Source: a bacterium
GTDB taxonomy: Bacteria > Verrucomicrobiota > Kiritimatiellia > CAIKKV01 > CAITUY01
NCBI GenBank assembly: GCA_037128595.1
Contig: JBAXWB010000010.1
Span: 1 to 64,000, forward strand
Direction of reading: 5' to 3'
DNA: 64,000 nucleotides
The notes under the pieces were generated by a model. That model saw only the letters and a program-made list of their open reading frames with translations. It did no database searches and was not told the DNA's origin. The position numbers and the translations under genes are program-made. This document shows positions 9,188-18,522 of this stretch, piece after piece (positions within the stretch are counted from its first letter, which is position 1; each line of letters begins with the position of its first letter).

Positions 9188-11164
9188 ATGAAGTCGCGCG
9201 AATACACCTGTGGCAGTTTGAGATATACAACAGCGTCCCTAACCATTCTGTTTTCATGGCTGTTGTGGGGCGACTTCTGTTTTACCCTGATGGAGGCCGT
9301 GGTTCCCTCCATCGTGCCGCTGAAGCTGCAGAACCTGGGCGCCTCGAGCATGCTACTATCGACTATTCTCACAACGCTCCCGGCCATCTTGAATCTGACG
9401 GTGTGTCCCTGGGTGAGTTACAAGAGTGACCGGCACCGAAGCCGTTGGGGGCGGCGTATTCCCTTCATCCTCTATACCATGCCCTTTCTTTGCGTGAGCC
9501 TGGTCATGATGGGGTGGAGCCAGGAAATCGCCACCCTGCTGACGACCTGGATCCCCCCGTTGCGGAAGGTGGCGCCCACCAGCGTGATGATCGGCTTGAT
9601 CGGGTTCGTCATGGTGATTTTCCAGTTTTTCAACATGTTCGTGAACTCGGTCTATTGGTATCTGTTCAACGATGTGGTGCCGGGCCATATGCTGGGGCGC
9701 TTTACCGGGCTGTTCCGGATTGTCGGGACGGGGGCGGGTGCCCTCTATAGCGGCTTTGTGTTCCAATACGGACTGAGTCACATGCGCCTGATTATGACGG
9801 CGGCGGCCTTGCTCTACTTTGTCGGGTTTGGTCTGATGTGCCTGTTCGTCAAGGAGGGGGAGTATCCCTCGCCGCCCGTGGACGACAAGCCGCATCAGGG
9901 CCCCCTGAAGGAGTTCATCAGCAACTTCAAGATTTACATGAAGGAGTCCTTCAGCACCCGGTTTTACTGGTACTTCTATTTGTCCCAGGCGTTTTTTGCC
10001 ATGGCCTGTGCCGGCGGGGTATTCGGCATGTTCAACCAACTCGAGATGGGGCTTAGCCTCGAGCAGATGGGCAAGATTGGTATGGTGGGCCAGGTCATCG
10101 GGATGGTCGCGGTCTATTTTGCCGCCATTTACGTGGATCGCTGGCATCCTATGCGCATCCTGACCTATATGGCCGTATTTGCCGCAGTGGGAGGTTTCGG
10201 GAGTTGGATCTGGCTGACCATGACCTTCCCGTCATCGCTGTTCTTCTGGATGAGCATTGCGGGAACCTTTGCCGGAGTTTTTGCCGGGGCTTTGAACGGG
10301 TGTTGCCTGTTGCCCGCCTTCATGCGCCTGATGCCAAAGTCAAGGTATGGTCAGTTGAGCTCCGCCTATGCCATGGTGCGTTCGGTGGCCACGATTTTGG
10401 CGGGCATCCTGGCCGGGGTGTTTATGGATCTTTTCCTCTGGCTGCATCATGGCTCCTCGTTTGCGTACCGCTATCTCTTTATCTGGTTCTGGTTGTTCAA
10501 TGTCTTGTCATGTGTGTGTTATGTTCTGGCCTACCGCAAGTGGCAACAGCTTGGCGGCGATACGGATTACCGTGCCCCGGCGCCGTGGGAGCCGTCGGGA
10601 TATGAACCGGTCAGTGATAACACCCCTTCGGTGCCGACCAGTTCCAAACTGCTGATGCTGGCCATGCATCTTGGTACGGCGGCCTATGCCATGACAATCC
10701 TGGTCATTCCTGGGTTTCTGTATCTGATGCAGCATACAGGGACCTTCTCCGTCGGGCTGTGGCGATTTGCCTTCACGTACCAGATGCATGCCATGCCCCA
10801 GGCGGTGTTTTGCACATTTCTCTTCTACCTGCCTGCCACGGCACTGATTCTAATTCTCTGGCTGCGTCTGGTACGGGCCATTCGGATCGACCTGAAAACC
10901 GTCGCCACGGGTGGAATCCCCCGTTACGGGCTCCCGCATCATGGCGTTCTGGTGGTTTTGGGAATTCAGGGCTTGATCACACTGCCAATCACGTGGATGC
11001 AATTTGCCTGGCTCATCCATATCGACATGCAACGTGAACTGATTATTTTCGGGTTGGCCAGCGTCCTGGGCAGTCTCGCCAATGTGGCGGCCTACCATCT
11101 GATTCGTGTTCTTGAAACCAGGAAGAGTGTTTGTGTCCAGTCGCGTGATAAGGAGCTCGCATGA
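9188..11164 (+). CDS. MFS sugar transporter, GPH/SLC45-like
   Basis: 658 aa from the ATG at 9188, with about 12-14 hydrophobic segments. The loop SYKSDRHRSRWGRRIPFIL after the second helix is the MFS signature motif (D-R-x-R-x-G-R-R), of the type seen in SLC45 and GPH sugar symporters. The frame is open back to 9110, but that would run through the operator and the divergent gene's start; 9188 gives a normal cytoplasmic N-terminus and follows GGAAAG. It probably brings oligosaccharides or glycosides into the cytoplasm for the enzymes encoded downstream. Its stop overlaps the next start as ATGA. Confidence 0.82.
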   Translation: MKSREYTCGSLRYTTASLTILFSWLLWGDFCFTLMEAVVPSIVPLKLQNLGASSMLLSTILTTLPAILNLTVCPWVSYKSDRHRSRWGRRIPFILYTMPFLCVSLVMMGWSQEIATLLTTWIPPLRKVAPTSVMIGLIGFVMVIFQFFNMFVNSVYWYLFNDVVPGHMLGRFTGLFRIVGTGAGALYSGFVFQYGLSHMRLIMTAAALLYFVGFGLMCLFVKEGEYPSPPVDDKPHQGPLKEFISNFKIYMKESFSTRFYWYFYLSQAFFAMACAGGVFGMFNQLEMGLSLEQMGKIGMVGQVIGMVAVYFAAIYVDRWHPMRILTYMAVFAAVGGFGSWIWLTMTFPSSLFFWMSIAGTFAGVFAGALNGCCLLPAFMRLMPKSRYGQLSSAYAMVRSVATILAGILAGVFMDLFLWLHHGSSFAYRYLFIWFWLFNVLSCVCYVLAYRKWQQLGGDTDYRAPAPWEPSGYEPVSDNTPSVPTSSKLLMLAMHLGTAAYAMTILVIPGFLYLMQHTGTFSVGLWRFAFTYQMHAMPQAVFCTFLFYLPATALILILWLRLVRAIRIDLKTVATGGIPRYGLPHHGVLVVLGIQGLITLPITWMQFAWLIHIDMQRELIIFGLASVLGSLANVAAYHLIRVLETRKSVCVQSRDKELA

Positions 11165-12204
11165 ATTCAAAACAACGTGTTGAACGGGTCATCCAGGGAG
11201 CCATACCGGATCGGGTGCCGGTGTGTCTGCATAATTTCCTGCTGGTGGCCAAAGAGGCTGGTATTTCTTTGGATCAGATGCTGACGGATCCGGTGGTGAT
11301 GGCGAAGGCGCATCTGCAGGCCTATGAGAAATACCGGCATGACTGCATCCTGATTGATTATGATACCACCCTGTTGGCGGAGGCGATGGGGGCGGTCCGT
11401 GATCACGCCCCCGGCGCTCCTGGGCATATCGCCGGACCCGCCATCAATGACCTCGGCGAAGTTGGAAAATTGCACGTGGTCGATCCGGACCGAGATGGGC
11501 GTATTCCGATGCTTCTGGAGACAATCCGCATCCTTAATCGCGAAGTGGGCGGCGAAGTTTCGATCAGGGGCAACGCGGACCAAGCCGCATTCTCATTGGC
11601 CGGCCTGCTGCGTGGTACGGAGGATTTCCTGCTCGATCTTGCCGGTGATCCGGACAATCCCGCGATTAGGGAGTTGTTGGAGGTGTGTCATCAAAGCCAT
11701 CTTGCGGTCCATCGTGCGCTGATTAAGGCAGGTGCCCATTTCACCTCGCTTGGCGATAGCCCATCGGGTCCGGATGTAGTCTCGCCACAGATGTTTGAAA
11801 CCTTCGCGCGGCCGTATCACGAGCGGTTGGTGCGGGAACTTTCTCAGGATGGTATTTTCACGGTGATCCATATTTGCGGCAATACATCGGCTATCCTGAA
11901 CCAGTTTGCAGCCTACCCTGAATGCGGCTTCGAGTTGGACTACAAGACCGATGCGGCCCAGGCGAAATCACGGGTGGGTTCAAGACATGTCCTGTTTGGC
12001 AATATCGACCCGAGCGGAGTGATCGGGCGGGGGACGGTGCAGCACGTCAGAGAGGCTTCCGCAACGCTGATCCGGCAATGGAAGCCTGGGGGGCGTTTCA
12101 TTCTCAACGCCGGTTGTGCCATTCCGGAATGCACGCCTCCGGAAAATATTAGTGCCTTGATTGATAGTGCTCGGGAATTTGGGAGTTATGACTGCAGGAC
12201 ATAG
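11161..12204 (+). CDS. URO-D family corrinoid methyltransferase (MtaA/CmuA type)
   Basis: 347 aa. Unlike the two URO-D proteins upstream, this one has a full zinc site: His237-x-Cys239 in VIHICGN and Cys319 in NAGCAIPECTPPEN. This H-x-C...C triad is the metal site of MtaA, MtbA and CmuA-type enzymes, which move a methyl group between a corrinoid protein and a thiol or other acceptor. The TPPEN end motif is also typical. Translation is coupled to the MFS gene (ATGA at 11161-11164). A corrinoid protein that could be its partner closes the same gene run at 18523. Confidence 0.88.
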   Translation: MNSKQRVERVIQGAIPDRVPVCLHNFLLVAKEAGISLDQMLTDPVVMAKAHLQAYEKYRHDCILIDYDTTLLAEAMGAVRDHAPGAPGHIAGPAINDLGEVGKLHVVDPDRDGRIPMLLETIRILNREVGGEVSIRGNADQAAFSLAGLLRGTEDFLLDLAGDPDNPAIRELLEVCHQSHLAVHRALIKAGAHFTSLGDSPSGPDVVSPQMFETFARPYHERLVRELSQDGIFTVIHICGNTSAILNQFAAYPECGFELDYKTDAAQAKSRVGSRHVLFGNIDPSGVIGRGTVQHVREASATLIRQWKPGGRFILNAGCAIPECTPPENISALIDSAREFGSYDCRT

Positions 12205-12211
12205 GCGCACC

Positions 12212-14989
12212 ATGAATACAAAAATGAAAGTTGATGCTCACTACATTTCCGGAACCCATTGGGATCGCGAGTGGTACCGCCCTTTCCAGGAATACCGGTA
12301 TCTGCTCGTCACTCTTGTGGATGGACTGCTTGACCTGATGGAGAAGAATTCGGAATTCCGTTACTTTCACCTTGATGGCCAGACATGTGTGTTGGATGAC
12401 TATCTTGAGATCCGTCCCGAAAACAGGGGGCGGCTCGCGACCCTCATTCGTAAGGGTCGCATCCTCATCGGGCCTTGGTTCACCATGCCGGACCTTTTCT
12501 GCACCGGGGATGAGGCCCTCATCCGGAACCTGTTGCTCGGGAGGCGAATCGCCGGGGAGTGGGGCGTGGAGCCTATGCCGGTAGGCTTCGTGTGCGACAT
12601 GTTTGGTCATCCCTCACAGTTGCCGCAGCTCTTTGCTGGTTTTAATATTCAGGATGTACTTCTCGGACGCGGCACCAACGAAGCCACCACCCCCATGTTC
12701 TTCAAGTGGGAGGCGCCGGATGGTTCTCAAAGCTTTGCCTTCAAATTGCAGGATTTGCAAGGGTATGGCGCGTTGGCCGTTCCGCGGACGGTGATGGAGG
12801 TGAATACCTTCTTAACTGCCGGAATGAAGGAGTTTACCGCAGATCTGATGGCGGCGGGGGATGATGCTGATGCTGTTGCCGCCGTGCGGGAAAAACATTG
12901 CCGCAAGGAGCTGTCCAACTATGTGAACCACGAGATGGGTCGTGCCAATGGCCGTACGCTCTGTCTGATGGATGCCATGGATCATATTGCTCCCGCTTCA
13001 GAGGTCAACCGTTACCTTAAGTTGATACGCGAGGCCTGTCCCGTGGTCTCTCCGCATCATTCAACCTTGCCGAAATTCTTCGCTGAAGCACGAAGGACGG
13101 CTCGCTCGGTCCCCGTTCGTCAGGGGGAATTGCGCGAACCGAGTCAGAAGAAGGCTCCTTACCTGTGGCTGATTCCAAACTGCGTCTCGGCGCGGGTGCG
13201 GATGAAACAGGCCAACGATGTCTGCCAGAACCTGCTTGAGAAATGGGTGGAACCGCTCGTTGCGGTGGCCAATCTAAACGGTGCGGATATTCCCGAAAAG
13301 CACCTCCAGGTGGCTTGGCGCAATGTATTGATGAATCATGCGCATGACTCGATCTGTGGATGTTCAATCGATCAGGTGCATCGTGACATGATGTACCGCT
13401 ACGACCAGGCTCGCATTCTGGGTGAGCAACTGCGTGCGCAAGCCGTTGGCGCGCTGACCGCGCGATGCCGGGATCTGGCCCGGAGTAAAGATGAATTCAC
13501 GCTCACCCTTGTCAATGCCTTGCCCTATGTCAGGGATGAAGTCGTGACGGTGGATGTTGATCTGCCGTTGGATTGGCCGACTGACTATGCCGATGGCTTC
13601 AACACCCAGCGGCTTAAGACGTTCATTCTGGAGGATGCCGCAGGCAAGCCCGTTGCTTACCAGCGGCTGGCCTTTGACCCCAAAGCCAGTGAGCGCTCAC
13701 GGTTTGCTAAATTCTGTTTTGTCAGCGACGGCGATTTCACGCGCTACACGCTTGCGGTGCGAGTAAAGCTGCCGGCCTGTGGCTTTGTTTCACTCCGTGT
13801 CAGGCCATCCCTAATGCCGGTACGGAGTGTGGGGACTTTGCGAACGGGGCCAGCTTCCGCTGAAAACGAGAATCTAGCCATAGCGATCGCGTCTAACGGG
13901 ACCCTGTCGCTTACCGACAAGGGAACGGGGCAGAGTTTTACGGATCTTCTGACGTTCGAGGATCGAAGTGAGGTGGGGGATGGCTGGTTTCATGGGCACT
14001 CCCTTAATGACGACCAGCGACTCTCAATCGCGAGCGCGGCGCAGGTTGCAGTGGTCCATGATGGCCCCGAAATGGTTTCGTTTCGAGTGACCGTGTCCCT
14101 GAAAGTTCCGGCCCGTTATGATCACGCCGGTGAGCGGTCGGTGAATGAAGAGGTCTCGTTGAAGGTTTCCAGTTTGATTTCCTTGCGGCGTGGCGCTCGC
14201 GTGGTGGATGTGGAGACCCGTATCGAGAATACGGCAGAGGATCACAGACTGAGGGTGCTATTGCCTTCGGATTGCACGAGGGCAAAGACCTACTTGGCTC
14301 ACCATCCGTTCGATTTCGTTGAGCGGGCAATACGCATTGATGCGAAGACGTCGACTTGGCAGGAGATGGAGCAGGCCGAGAAGCCGTTTCTGGGCATGCA
14401 GTCGGTGGCCGCCGGACGGCGCGGCTTGGCCTTTCTCTCGGCAGGCGGCTTGCATGAGGGCGGTGTGATGGATGACCGGCGGCGGACCATGCACATCACA
14501 TTACTTCGTTCCTTCCGCAAGACCGTTGGCACGGGAGGGGAGGTGGACGGGTTGGAACGTGGGACGATAGTCCATCGCTACGCTCTCATGCCATTCGCGG
14601 GTGTTTTGCCAAGAGGTGAGGCCCTGCGGGAATTGGCTAATCTTCAGGCGGGCATCATGAGTCGCCAGACAGGTGTCCGGCCGTCCGGGTATCCCCCCAT
14701 GGCGGGAACGGAAGCGGCCACACGTGGTTTTGTGGAGGTTCTGTCTGGTCGGTTGATAGTGTCCGCCATGAAACCCGAAGAGCGTGGGGGTGGACTCGTC
14801 ATCCGACTCTGGAACCCAACAGGGAAAATACAGGTAGACTCGATCCGACTCTGGCGGAAAGTGAAGAGTGCCGAGTACATTGACCTGAGCGAGACACCAG
14901 TTAAGGGTAAGGGAGCGCCCCGCCTGGTGGGAAAAGAGATTACAGTCAGTGCGAATTCGTATCAAATAGTAACGGTGAGGATCAGATGA
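12212..14989 (+). CDS. GH38 alpha-mannosidase
   Basis: 925 aa, no signal peptide, cytoplasmic. The N-terminal SGTHWDREWY holds His16 and Asp18, metal ligands of GH38; FVCDMFGHPSQLPQL carries Asp129, the nucleophile and zinc ligand; NHAHDSICGC further on supplies the conserved His. A beta-rich C-terminal half follows, as in bacterial class II mannosidases. The frame is open upstream and ATG 12188 overlaps the previous gene; 12212 is preferred because it leaves an eight-base gap and a short N-terminus before the HWD motif. It should release alpha-linked mannose (possibly substituted) from imported oligosaccharides. Confidence 0.9.
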   Translation: MNTKMKVDAHYISGTHWDREWYRPFQEYRYLLVTLVDGLLDLMEKNSEFRYFHLDGQTCVLDDYLEIRPENRGRLATLIRKGRILIGPWFTMPDLFCTGDEALIRNLLLGRRIAGEWGVEPMPVGFVCDMFGHPSQLPQLFAGFNIQDVLLGRGTNEATTPMFFKWEAPDGSQSFAFKLQDLQGYGALAVPRTVMEVNTFLTAGMKEFTADLMAAGDDADAVAAVREKHCRKELSNYVNHEMGRANGRTLCLMDAMDHIAPASEVNRYLKLIREACPVVSPHHSTLPKFFAEARRTARSVPVRQGELREPSQKKAPYLWLIPNCVSARVRMKQANDVCQNLLEKWVEPLVAVANLNGADIPEKHLQVAWRNVLMNHAHDSICGCSIDQVHRDMMYRYDQARILGEQLRAQAVGALTARCRDLARSKDEFTLTLVNALPYVRDEVVTVDVDLPLDWPTDYADGFNTQRLKTFILEDAAGKPVAYQRLAFDPKASERSRFAKFCFVSDGDFTRYTLAVRVKLPACGFVSLRVRPSLMPVRSVGTLRTGPASAENENLAIAIASNGTLSLTDKGTGQSFTDLLTFEDRSEVGDGWFHGHSLNDDQRLSIASAAQVAVVHDGPEMVSFRVTVSLKVPARYDHAGERSVNEEVSLKVSSLISLRRGARVVDVETRIENTAEDHRLRVLLPSDCTRAKTYLAHHPFDFVERAIRIDAKTSTWQEMEQAEKPFLGMQSVAAGRRGLAFLSAGGLHEGGVMDDRRRTMHITLLRSFRKTVGTGGEVDGLERGTIVHRYALMPFAGVLPRGEALRELANLQAGIMSRQTGVRPSGYPPMAGTEAATRGFVEVLSGRLIVSAMKPEERGGGLVIRLWNPTGKIQVDSIRLWRKVKSAEYIDLSETPVKGKGAPRLVGKEITVSANSYQIVTVRIR

Positions 14990-15531
14990 AACGATCAGAA
15001 ATCAATGCGGTAGTGAATGAGGCTGGTATGGCCTTTGATCGGCATGGGTGGACGTTGCCGCCCAATCCCCGGTGGGATGTCACCGACTTCGGGCTAGGCG
15101 ATTTTAATAAGATTGGCTTAACCCTCGTAAACCTTGCCGAGCAGCCGGAGTATTGCGAGAAACTGATGTATGTGCGGCACATGCAGGTTACGCCGCGCCA
15201 CTACCATGCAGCCAAGAAAGAGGACATCATCTGCAGGTGGGGGAGGCTGGCGATCGAGCTGCCTTCATCGAGCCTGGTTCGATTGCAAGTGAATGGGGAA
15301 TGGCGTGATATTCCGCCGTGTACCCCTTTGATGCTTTCATCCGGTGAGCGCGTTACCCTGACCAGGGGAGTTCTGCATGCCTTCTGGTCGGATTCCGAGT
15401 ATGCCATCGTGGGGGAAGTGTCCACCGCGAACGATGACGCCCATGACAACTATTTCGAGGACAAACTGGTGGGGCGTTTCAGTAAAATTGATGAGGATGT
15501 GCCCGCCATTGTGAAACTGGTGAGTGACTGA
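14986..15531 (+). CDS. D-lyxose isomerase family (possible mannose isomerase)
   Basis: 181 aa cupin-fold protein. The RHYHAAKKEDII segment supplies the two His and the Glu of the metal site and GVLHAFW the third His, matching bacterial D-lyxose ketol-isomerases (lyxose to xylulose). Members of this family also convert D-mannose to D-fructose. That activity fits here because an alpha-mannosidase gene precedes it (ATGA overlap, 14986-14989) and a PfkB sugar kinase follows, giving mannose to fructose to fructose phosphate. The assignment to mannose is from context. Confidence 0.82.
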   Translation: MKRSEINAVVNEAGMAFDRHGWTLPPNPRWDVTDFGLGDFNKIGLTLVNLAEQPEYCEKLMYVRHMQVTPRHYHAAKKEDIICRWGRLAIELPSSSLVRLQVNGEWRDIPPCTPLMLSSGERVTLTRGVLHAFWSDSEYAIVGEVSTANDDAHDNYFEDKLVGRFSKIDEDVPAIVKLVSD

Positions 15532-15545
15532 AGGAGCAATCCATA

Positions 15546-16577
15546 ATGAAACCAAGGAAAGGGATTACAGCGGCAGGAAACTGGATTGTTGACCGCGTGA
15601 AGCGGGTGGATTGCCTGCCTGGGCGCGGTATGCTGGCCAATATCAAAGATCAGACTTTTAGTCCCGGTGGGGCGCCTGCTAATGTCCTGAACGATTTGGC
15701 ACGCATGGGGGCGCTGTTTCCGCTGGCGGGACTGGGGGTAGTTGGCGATGACGCTGACGGCCGCTACCTTAGGGATGTCTTTTCGGGATTGGGTGTGGAT
15801 ATCCAGGGGCTTCAAACATCGAATTTGGCTCCGACATCTTTCACGGATGTGATGAATGATGAAACCACGGGGGATCGTGTGTTTTTCCATCATCGCGGGG
15901 CGAACGCCCTGTTCAGCCCCCGGCATGTGGATGTCACCCGCTTGAATTGCCAGATCTTTCACTTAGGGTATCTCTTGCTTCTGGATGAAATGGACAAGCC
16001 CGATCGTGAATACGGCACAGTGGCCGCAGGGCTACTCGCACAGGTTCAAGCGGCCGGGATTCTGACCAGTCTGGATGTTGTGAGTGAAGAAAGCGACCGG
16101 TTTGCGCGGCTGGTTCCCCCGTCCCTGAAGTATGTGGATTACCTGATCCTGAACGAGATCGAGACAGCCCGGGCGGTGGGGCTCAAGGTGAGGGATGAGC
16201 ATAGGAATCTTGATGGGGCCGCGTTGATGGAAGCGGTGGAGAAGTTATATCAATTCGGAAACATGCGGCTGGTGGCAGTTCACATGCCCGAAGGGGTCTA
16301 CATGCGCGACCGGGAAGGTCGGCGCTATTCGCGGGGATCCTTGGTGTTACCCGAAGGGTATATCGCCGGTGCGGTCGGGGCGGGGGATGCATTCTGCGCA
16401 GGGATGCTCTATGGGCTCCATGAGGGGTGGGATGCGTTGGAAGCTGCCGAATTAGGGAGTTGCTGTGCTGCGGCCAGTTTATCGAGCCCGGGGGCCTCTG
16501 AAGGGGTTTTGCCCCTGGAAGAGACGCTTGGCCTGGTGAAACGGTTTGGCGAGAGAAAGACCCCAGTGTCAGTGTAA
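15546..16577 (+). CDS. PfkB family carbohydrate kinase
   Basis: 343 aa ribokinase-fold sugar kinase. The early GGAPANVLNDLARMG motif and the C-terminal GAVGAGDAFCAGML (catalytic Asp near residue 280, with the anion hole GAGD) are the two PfkB signatures. The ribosome site AGGAG is about ten bases before the ATG. Between a ketose-forming isomerase and a polyol dehydrogenase-like gene, fructokinase activity is the most economical guess, but xylulose or another ketose would fit as well. Confidence 0.88.
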   Translation: MKPRKGITAAGNWIVDRVKRVDCLPGRGMLANIKDQTFSPGGAPANVLNDLARMGALFPLAGLGVVGDDADGRYLRDVFSGLGVDIQGLQTSNLAPTSFTDVMNDETTGDRVFFHHRGANALFSPRHVDVTRLNCQIFHLGYLLLLDEMDKPDREYGTVAAGLLAQVQAAGILTSLDVVSEESDRFARLVPPSLKYVDYLILNEIETARAVGLKVRDEHRNLDGAALMEAVEKLYQFGNMRLVAVHMPEGVYMRDREGRRYSRGSLVLPEGYIAGAVGAGDAFCAGMLYGLHEGWDALEAAELGSCCAAASLSSPGASEGVLPLEETLGLVKRFGERKTPVSV

Positions 16578-16586
16578 GGAAATCGG

Positions 16587-17834
16587 ATGAAGCGTACGCA
16601 TACTTTTGTGGGGTTCGGGTTCGGCGCAATTCAGGCGGGACTATTTGTCTATGAGGCTTGGCGATCCGGGAACTTTGACAGGCTGGTTGTGGCGGAAGTG
16701 GTTCCGTCCATGGTAGATGCCGTGCGCCGGAATAATGGCTACTATGCGCTCAATGTGGCGACCCCGTCGGGGATCGAAGTGCATGAGATCGGACCCGTTG
16801 AAATTCTCAATCCCCATGATGAACAGGATCGGCTGGTTTTGATCGAAGCCGTTGCAGATGCCGATGAAATTGCTACCGCTTTGCCAAGCGTGGAGTTTTA
16901 TGGGACAGGCAAGCCCGGCGATGTGCTGGATATCCTGTCTGCCGGGTTGTGCGCAAAGGCCTCTGATGAGCACTTGCCTGCGTCGGTGGTGTACACGGCG
17001 GAGAACCATAATCATGCCGCCGAAATCCTGGCTGAGGCCTTGGCCTCTCGTTTGGACGGTGGATTTGCCTCAGCCCGGACCCAGGTGCTCAACACGGTGA
17101 TCGGAAAGATGAGCGGAGTGGTGAACGATTCAGGTCAGATCGCCGAACAGGGCCTGAGGCCGGTTGTTCCTGGCATGGCCCGAGCCTTCCTGGTTGAGGA
17201 GTTCAACCGGATCCTGATCACCCGGATCGAATTGTCCGGTTTCCGGCGTGGCATTGAAGTGTTCGAGGAAAAGGCCGATTTACTGCCATTCGAGGAAGCC
17301 AAGTTGTACGGGCACAACGCCACTCATGCTCTGATTGGATACCTGCTGCGTGAGAGCGGAGGGGTGTTCATGTCGGAAGCCGCCCGGCATCCAGCGTTGA
17401 TACAATTGGCGCGAGAGGCCTTTCTGTTGGAATCCGGAAAAGCTCTATGCCGCAAGTATCACGGGTTGGACCCCCTGTTTACGCCGGATGGGTTCAAGGC
17501 CTATGTGAATGATTTACTGGTCAGGATGACGAATCCGTTCCTGAAAGATGCCGTGGAGCGGGTCACCCGGGACACCCGCCGAAAACTGGGGTGGGATGAC
17601 CGACTCATCGGGACCATGCGGTTGGCGCTCGGGCAAGGGATACAGCCGGAGCGGTATGTGCGTGGCGCTGCAGCGGCAGTCCGGCTGCTTGCCGTGGAGG
17701 AAAATTCGACTCCGGCAGAACTGTTGGACGCTTTATGGAAAGACCGTGATGTCATTCAAGCGGCCCAAATACGACAGTTGATCAGTTCGGATTTGGTGGG
17801 GGATCGCCATTGTTTGGAGGAAAAAGCATTGTGA
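16587..17834 (+). CDS. mannitol dehydrogenase family protein
   Basis: 415 aa. The N-terminal FVGFGFGAIQAGLF is the NAD(P)-binding motif of polyol-specific long-chain dehydrogenases, and KLYGHNATHALIGYL near residue 238 carries the Lys-x4-Asn-x2-His catalytic set. The length is nearer to mannitol-1-phosphate 5-dehydrogenase (~380) than to mannitol 2-dehydrogenase (~490). It could convert fructose 6-phosphate and mannitol 1-phosphate, or act on another sugar phosphate or sugar acid. It starts nine bases after the kinase and ends overlapping the next start. Confidence 0.78.
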   Translation: MKRTHTFVGFGFGAIQAGLFVYEAWRSGNFDRLVVAEVVPSMVDAVRRNNGYYALNVATPSGIEVHEIGPVEILNPHDEQDRLVLIEAVADADEIATALPSVEFYGTGKPGDVLDILSAGLCAKASDEHLPASVVYTAENHNHAAEILAEALASRLDGGFASARTQVLNTVIGKMSGVVNDSGQIAEQGLRPVVPGMARAFLVEEFNRILITRIELSGFRRGIEVFEEKADLLPFEEAKLYGHNATHALIGYLLRESGGVFMSEAARHPALIQLAREAFLLESGKALCRKYHGLDPLFTPDGFKAYVNDLLVRMTNPFLKDAVERVTRDTRRKLGWDDRLIGTMRLALGQGIQPERYVRGAAAAVRLLAVEENSTPAELLDALWKDRDVIQAAQIRQLISSDLVGDRHCLEEKAL

Positions 17835-18496
17835 GTACACCTCCTCGTCTGTCTGTGAAACCGCTGGACGCGGTGGCCTTCGACTCATGGCATTGGATCG
17901 ATGCCGTCTTTGCCAACGCACCGGCGGTTGAGTCGCAACAAGCGTGGCTGGTTGAACCAGAACCCGGTTTTCGCCCGTTGCGCGTGAAAACAGGGTGGAC
18001 CCGCGAGGCACTGTATGTTTATGCCGAACTTGAGGATGCTGACATCTTCAATCCCGAGAAGCGGTTCAATGAGCCATCATTCATGTCAGGCGACGTTTTC
18101 GAGATATTCCTGCGTCCCTGTAGTCAGGAGTCATACGTCGAGATCCATGTGACGCCCGAGAACCAGAAGTTTCAGTTACGCATTCCCTCTGCCCGCGAGT
18201 TTGCCGAACCCCGTGCCAAGCCCGGCATTCCTCAGGAGTGGTTTATCGACCGAGTCATTGAAAGCCGCGTCCGGGTGAATCCCGCCGCCCAGCGGTGGGA
18301 AGTGGCCGTCGAGATCCCATTCGCCATGGTCTGCGAGGTCTTCCTTCCGCGAACCGGTGACCGGTGGCTGTTCTCATTCAGCCGCTACGACTACACGCGC
18401 GGGCGGGAAAAGCCGGTATTGTCCTCCACTTCGCCGCATCAAGTGCTGAACTTTCACCGGCAAGAAGAGTGGGGCGAGTTGAGGTTTACAGGCTAA
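17831..18496 (+). CDS. CBM9-like carbohydrate-binding / DOMON-type protein
   Basis: 221 aa beginning at GTG 17831, which overlaps the upstream stop (GTGA) and has a GGAGG site 11 bases ahead; an in-frame TTG at 17810 is less likely. The sequence (FRPLRVKTGWTREALYVYAEL, FMSGDVFEIFLRP, then EVAVEIPFAMV and HQVLNFHRQEEWGEL) matches the family 9 carbohydrate-binding-like fold found at the ends of PVC glycosidases. There is no signal peptide, so it is a cytoplasmic stand-alone version; its role is unknown. The ARRW-like catalytic residues of an enzyme are not seen. Confidence 0.7.
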   Translation: MSTPPRLSVKPLDAVAFDSWHWIDAVFANAPAVESQQAWLVEPEPGFRPLRVKTGWTREALYVYAELEDADIFNPEKRFNEPSFMSGDVFEIFLRPCSQESYVEIHVTPENQKFQLRIPSAREFAEPRAKPGIPQEWFIDRVIESRVRVNPAAQRWEVAVEIPFAMVCEVFLPRTGDRWLFSFSRYDYTRGREKPVLSSTSPHQVLNFHRQEEWGELRFTG

Positions 18497-18522
18497 ACTG
18501 TAAAAAACAGAAGGAGAACCAG

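Noticed and set aside
9356-10147. 263-codon leftward frame inside the MFS gene
   Set aside because: Shadow of a GC-rich transporter gene; no ribosome site and composition (many His, Gln, Arg, Pro) unlike a real protein.
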